NCBI GenBank assembly: GCA_030848705.1
Contig: CM061243.1
Location: 10,689,044 to 10,753,043 of the forward strand
Reading direction: 5' to 3'
DNA: 64,000 nt
Origin: Heracleum sosnowskyi
Lineage: Eukaryota; Streptophyta; Magnoliopsida; Apiales; Apiaceae
In this document: positions 60,289 through 64,000 of the stretch, in pieces
Position numbering within the stretch: position 1 is the stretch's first letter
Layout of the letters: the number at the start of each line of letters is the position of its first letter
Notes under the pieces: generated by a model
Seen by the model: only the letters and a program-made list of their open reading frames with translations
Told to the model about the DNA's origin: nothing
The model's database searches: none
Position numbers and translations under genes: made by a program

Positions 60289-60637
60289 GAGCAAGTCCAA
60301 AAATGTCTTAGTAGATTACTTGTAAATATTATAAATTAATGAGTCTTAGTAATTTAGGACACTATTTTGTATTTCAACTCCAACAACAATCCCTATACTC
60401 ATTATTATTATTATAATAAAAATTTTGAGAAGAGAGAGAAAAGAAGTGAAAAAGAAAGAGAGAAATCAAAAAAGAAGTGGGAAAAGGGAGGGAAGTGAAT
60501 TTTTTATTAATAAAAAAGGAAATAAGTGGATGTCCTAGTGTTTTAGGGAAGCACTAGGACACTGTTGGAGCACGATTTTGTACCAAATTCCCTAAATTTT
60601 AACATAGGATCATATAAGTAATCTGTTGGACTTGCTC
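60289..60637. mobile_element. MITE in S28 intron 11
   Basis: The ends GAGCAAGTCC and GGACTTGCTC are exact inverted copies, extended imperfectly by AGATTACTTGTA/TATAAGTAATCT-like sequence. The GAGCAAGTCCAA end resembles PIF/Harbinger MITEs, but the flanking triplets (TTG, AAT) do not match. Confidence 0.5.
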
Positions 60638-60750
60638 AATATCTTAAGTTATTGACACTATTTTATGGTGTCAGCAAAGTATCCAACATATTATGCATGT
60701 ATAATTCTTGATGGCGTGTTCCGTTAAACCTTTTTGTAAAGATGAAGGAC

Positions 60751-61373
60751 CAGTGTTGCACAGTTCACGGGTCATTTGGGTACGTGGTACGGGATCGGGT
60801 ACGTGAAACGTTAGTTTCTACGAATCGGGTACGATGAGCCGCGAATCGGATACGCGGGTCGATATGACGATCCCATTTATAGTTATTTTTCTAATATATT
60901 TGTTATTGTATGTACTATGTATCTGTGTTTTAGTTATTGTTTATATGTTTTAGAAAATAACCAAAAATACAAAAGATAAGTTGATCGGAAAATGTAAAAT
61001 TTAAAATTACGGTAAAGTGGTGAGGACTTTCAGTACGTAGTCTAAAGGGTAGGGTAGTCAAATCAGTTGTGTCTTCTCTTCACAACTTCTCTTCCATCAG
61101 GCAACCAATGCCTTTGCCTGACATTTCTTAAACCTTTTACAGGTTAAGTTTTAAGAATAATTTTAATCAAGATGGTATCAAGCTATCTTTTTTTTTAATT
61201 TCTATCCTTACATTCACCTTCCTACGTAATGATCGCCGAAGTAAAAGGTGGATCGCTGGAGTTAGCGAACTGGAGCGTGAACCCCAGCGATCCGGGTCGA
61301 AAATGAATCGTGTTCCGGAACGAGCGAACTGGATCGCGGTTCCATAGGCTGACCCACGAACCATGCAACACTG
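60751..61373. mobile_element. hAT-type MITE in S28 intron 11
   Basis: Terminal inverted repeats CAGTGTTGCA and TGCAACACTG are perfect. The 8-bp duplication TGAAGGAC flanks both sides (60743-60750, 61374-61381), the hAT size. The inside is rich in GATCG/GGGTACG-type motifs and has no transposase. Confidence 0.88.
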
Positions 61374-61543
61374 TGAAGGACCCTTTTTTGACTGGTTAAT
61401 TTTTAACATTATTTGATTATCATGCAGGGAATGCTAAGAACTGCAGTGCGCCTGATGCCGTACACAAGGTCAGACAGCAGATAATAGAACAGATGGACTT
61501 GTGGCTGTCTCAGTGCCAAGATAAAGGCAAAAGTCCCATTTAA

Positions 61544-62200
61544 ACACTTTAACTGAGGGTAACCCATGTCAGTTTCCAAGAGATGTATAGTTCCAAATCC
61601 ATGAAGATGATGGTCTGTATAAGTTTTCCGTTAAATAAATATATCCACTAAACATAAGTTGTAAAGGTATGCATGCTCGGTGCTTGTTCAGTAAGGAATT
61701 ATTCAAGCTCTATAACAGGGTTCTAGAGCAATACATCGATACTTGTTTGCCTGAGTCTAAAAATGAATGGTCAGCTTGTATAAAGATTTTGCAATGTGGT
61801 TAAAATGTTACCTTACACTTGAACTCCTTGAGCAATATTTGATGTTACTGAGCAATCTTGTAGACTGAGCATCTTACGCTGATTAAGCTTTTCTTGTATA
61901 ACTTGTTGCGCTTGATTGCATTCTTTCTATTTTAATTTGTTGATTAATTTAAAGTTATGCAATATTTACGCTCTGGCAAAAAGCTGCGGTTCTCTTCCAT
62001 GTTCACGTAATTGCTTTGCCAGGAATTGATTAACAGATTGAAACTATGGTGGTTCAGAAGCTCTTGTTCAATAACTTGGTAAAATTATAGTACAATATGT
62101 TTACACAAGTAGCTCTTATGGCTATAAGCAGAATGGGATATATTGTGCTAAAGCACAACATTTCTGTATCTAAATCCATAGCTTCTGCTCCAGCGGCAAC
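61544..62200. other. S28 gene 3' flank
   Basis: Downstream of the S28 stop codon; the first few hundred bases are probably its 3' UTR. No other gene seen. Confidence 0.4.
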
Positions 62201-62436
62201 TCAATAAACATAACCTTTGACAAACATTCCTTTCTTGGCCTCCTCGGATTCTCCCTCTCCAGTGTATTTTCACTAGCTAGCAGCAGAGTTTGCACTTGCT
62301 CGAAGAAGCAAAGCATCCTGAGCAGCTTTCACATTCTCGGGTCTTCCTCCCCATGTCTTCAGGCAAGTGTAATGAAGAGCTCTTGCGTCAAGCTTTGGGA
62401 GATTGATTTATTGCATTCAAATTCAGGGTAGCCTCC
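62201..62436 (-). pseudogene. Class I fructose-bisphosphate aldolase, C-terminal fragment
   Basis: The minus strand encodes the end of a plant aldolase (glycolysis/Calvin cycle): ATLNLNAINQSPK, then LHYTCLKTWGGRPENVKAAQ, DALLLRASANS, and KYTGEGESEEAKKGMFVKGY before the stop. About ten residues are missing after NQSPK, and two adjacent stop codons (TAG TGA) replace residues before KYTGEG. No upstream exons are seen nearby, so this is a dead fragment, either a duplicated last exon or a truncated retrocopy. Confidence 0.85.
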
Positions 62437-63443
62437 AATTCAGATTGTCCCCCGGAAAAAACTGTCCACGTCAAAACATATAAATTAACCTAGTCTTACA
62501 TTTAAAACTATGGATACAGTGTGTGTGTGTGTGTGTGTTGCTGTGTTGTGCGTGTGTGCAGGTATTCCGTAAGAAATTCTTATCACAGTAACTATTATTG
62601 GCAGATTAAACATGCACACATGCATTAAAGCCAGTGAAAGTGAATATTTTACAGTAGGTCTTTTTCCAAAAATTTCACTATAAAAGTAGGCTGAAAAGGA
62701 AAGCAAGTGATGTGATTAATTAAAAAAATACTTGATATTAAATAATGTTAGAGTTCCTAAAATAGATATAAAAAAAATTATAAAATACTTGTGGCAGATT
62801 CTAATTGATATAATAATAAATGGTCTCCTGCATTCATACCAATAACACAAATAAAAAAACATCATACTGTCACATCACATGTCATTTTATAATAATTTTT
62901 TGTGTCTCTAATATATGTTTCTTACTTAATTTCTAATTTTTTTAGATCTAAGGATTAAATTGTAAAAATTAATATTTTTATTTTAACCGGTAAGCATGTT
63001 AAACAAATTAGTTTCACTCTACAATTTTTAAACTCAACAGGTGAATTAAGTTTATAACTTCTGGCTTCAATTACTTTATTTTTTACGTTCACTTGCTTTC
63101 TTCTCTTAAAAAACTCGGGAGCATGGTGCAGAATTCAAACCAAATTACTCAGGGTAAAGCTTGGTTAACCAACAGGAAACAAATTAAGTTACAGAAAGGT
63201 CAACAAACCAATAAACAAAGAAACTGAGAAGAACTCTGTTTCCCACATTCGCAAAGTTCCAGTGCAACACAAAAAGAGATTAAGCGTTTTACTCCATTCT
63301 ATACTTTAACAACGGCCATATCACTAATTCAGCGAGCAGAACACGTTTAGCAATTCAAGATTTCTCCTTTTTCCTATGAACTGAAGTAGACATTGTTGCT
63401 GCGGTTTTAAATTATGAACCCAGTGATATTGGTCAGTGCTCAT
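62437..63443. other. Intergenic; (GT)n microsatellite only
   Basis: A GT repeat at about 62519-62560 is the one clear feature. Otherwise AT-rich with no coding signal. Confidence 0.4.
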
Positions 63444-63444
63444 A

Positions 63445-63550
63445 TATGCCTGGTAAGTACTCATATATGGCCGGAAAAGACTACTTAAACTGTCCAGCTT
63501 GTGCATGAAAAAAACACACATATATGAGTACTTACCACTTACCAGGCATA
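63445..63550. repeat. Imperfect inverted repeat (hairpin)
   Basis: The left arm (63445-63469, TATGCCTGGTAAGTACTCAT and ATATG) is mirrored by 63519-63550, which has a 7-base extra copy of CTTACCA inside. The loop is about 49 bp. Confidence 0.8.
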
Positions 63551-63675
63551 CACGAGCGTGCTCAAATTTCAAATTCAGCAAATTAAGATTTCCTTGGGTA
63601 CTTAAACACGAAGAACTGCGGTGTCTGTTTATATATAATTCAGCAAATTGATGGGAAACGAAAGTGAAGAATTTA

Positions 63676-63777
63676 TATATATAAACTAAAACTTGTTCTA
63701 GAACAGATCCTTGAGCTTTTGGTAGTATATATAAAAACTAAAACTTGTTCAAGAACAGATTCTTGAGCTTTTGGTAG
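63676..63777. repeat. Tandem duplication, about 51-bp unit, two copies
   Basis: Units 63676-63725 and 63726-63777 share ACTAAAACTTGTTC, AGAACAGAT and CTTGAGCTTTTGGTAG with a few differences. Each carries a small palindrome (TGTTCTAGAACA or TGTTCAAGAACA). Confidence 0.85.
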
Positions 63778-63971
63778 AACATAAAAGGAAGGGCTTCCCC
63801 GGAAAGATTCATGCTTTACATCAACAACAGCATAAATATATAAGAACCCATTAGTATAGACAAAATTCAAGAAATGGGTGAAGACAAAAAGAGACTTGCA
63901 ACAAATATGTAGGAGAATCTGTTCATAACAACACTAACAATTTCAGCTGCCAGATACTATTGAGATGCCTC

Positions 63972-64000
63972 GACAAGCATTCCTTTCTTGGCCTCGGATT
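63972..64000 (-). pseudogene. Possible second aldolase C-terminal copy at window edge
   Basis: These last bases repeat the aldolase end at 62220-62250 with small changes (GACAAGCATTCCTTTCTTGG against GACAAACATTCCTTTCTTGG, and a lost CCT). On the minus strand it reads SEAKKGM and then departs from the normal ending. Too little is in view to tell gene from fragment. Confidence 0.4.

Overview
The window is nuclear DNA of a flowering plant, most likely a eudicot. It holds large, intron-rich plant genes on both strands, AT-rich intergenic DNA, and a dense layer of plant transposons: LINE, CACTA, Helitron, Mutator-like, hAT-like, Tourist-like and Stowaway-like. I cannot place the family with confidence. 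All exon models were built by reading splice sites and protein similarity by eye; no search was run.

Layout. 1-2.4 kb: two direct copies of an LTR-like repeat. 2.4-6.3 kb: degenerate repeats, a reverse-strand Helitron and a hAT-like MITE. 6.3-13.8 kb (+): TFIIF alpha subunit (RAP74), nine coding exons. 14.9-20.5 kb (+): a SWD2-like WD40 protein (S2L/APRF1 type), eleven coding exons, with a Mutator-type MITE and a small Helitron side by side in intron 10. 23.5-26.9 kb (-): a single-exon LRR receptor-like kinase of the MUSTACHES/MUSTACHES-LIKE type. 28.4-35.3 kb (-): a kinesin-7 motor with a DUF3490-type tail, thirteen coding exons.

35.8-47.2 kb is a triple nest. A 5'-truncated LINE is split by a 7.4 kb element with 127-bp terminal inverted repeats, TG...CA ends and a 5-bp target duplication. 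That element is itself split by a 4.67 kb CACTA transposon. The CACTA carries no visible transposase but holds exon-intron fragments of at least four host genes, all on the minus strand: synaptotagmin, laccase, ITN1-like ankyrin and a KUP/HAK potassium transporter. 48.4-51.6 kb is a tandem-repeat-rich Helitron carrying a nested Pack-MULE (164-bp TIRs, 9-bp target duplication) with a captured malectin-like receptor fragment.

52.2-61.5 kb (+) is a twelve-exon S28 serine peptidase gene. Its catalytic motifs remain but five one-base deletions break the frame, and its first 5' splice site is triplicated. 61.5-64 kb holds an aldolase pseudogene fragment, a hint of a second one at the window edge, and small inverted and direct repeats.

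The host genes are independent transcription units with no operon-like logic. TFIIF alpha and the S2L-type protein both act in RNA polymerase II transcription and chromatin, and both promoters carry TGGGCY (site II) motifs and a TATA box. In Arabidopsis, from memory, the MUL-type kinase and the S28 peptidase are close neighbours, so the kinesin and the transposon nest may lie between members of an old gene pair. The strongest novelty candidates are the multi-gene CACTA, the unusual TIR element around it, and the Pack-MULE inside a Helitron.
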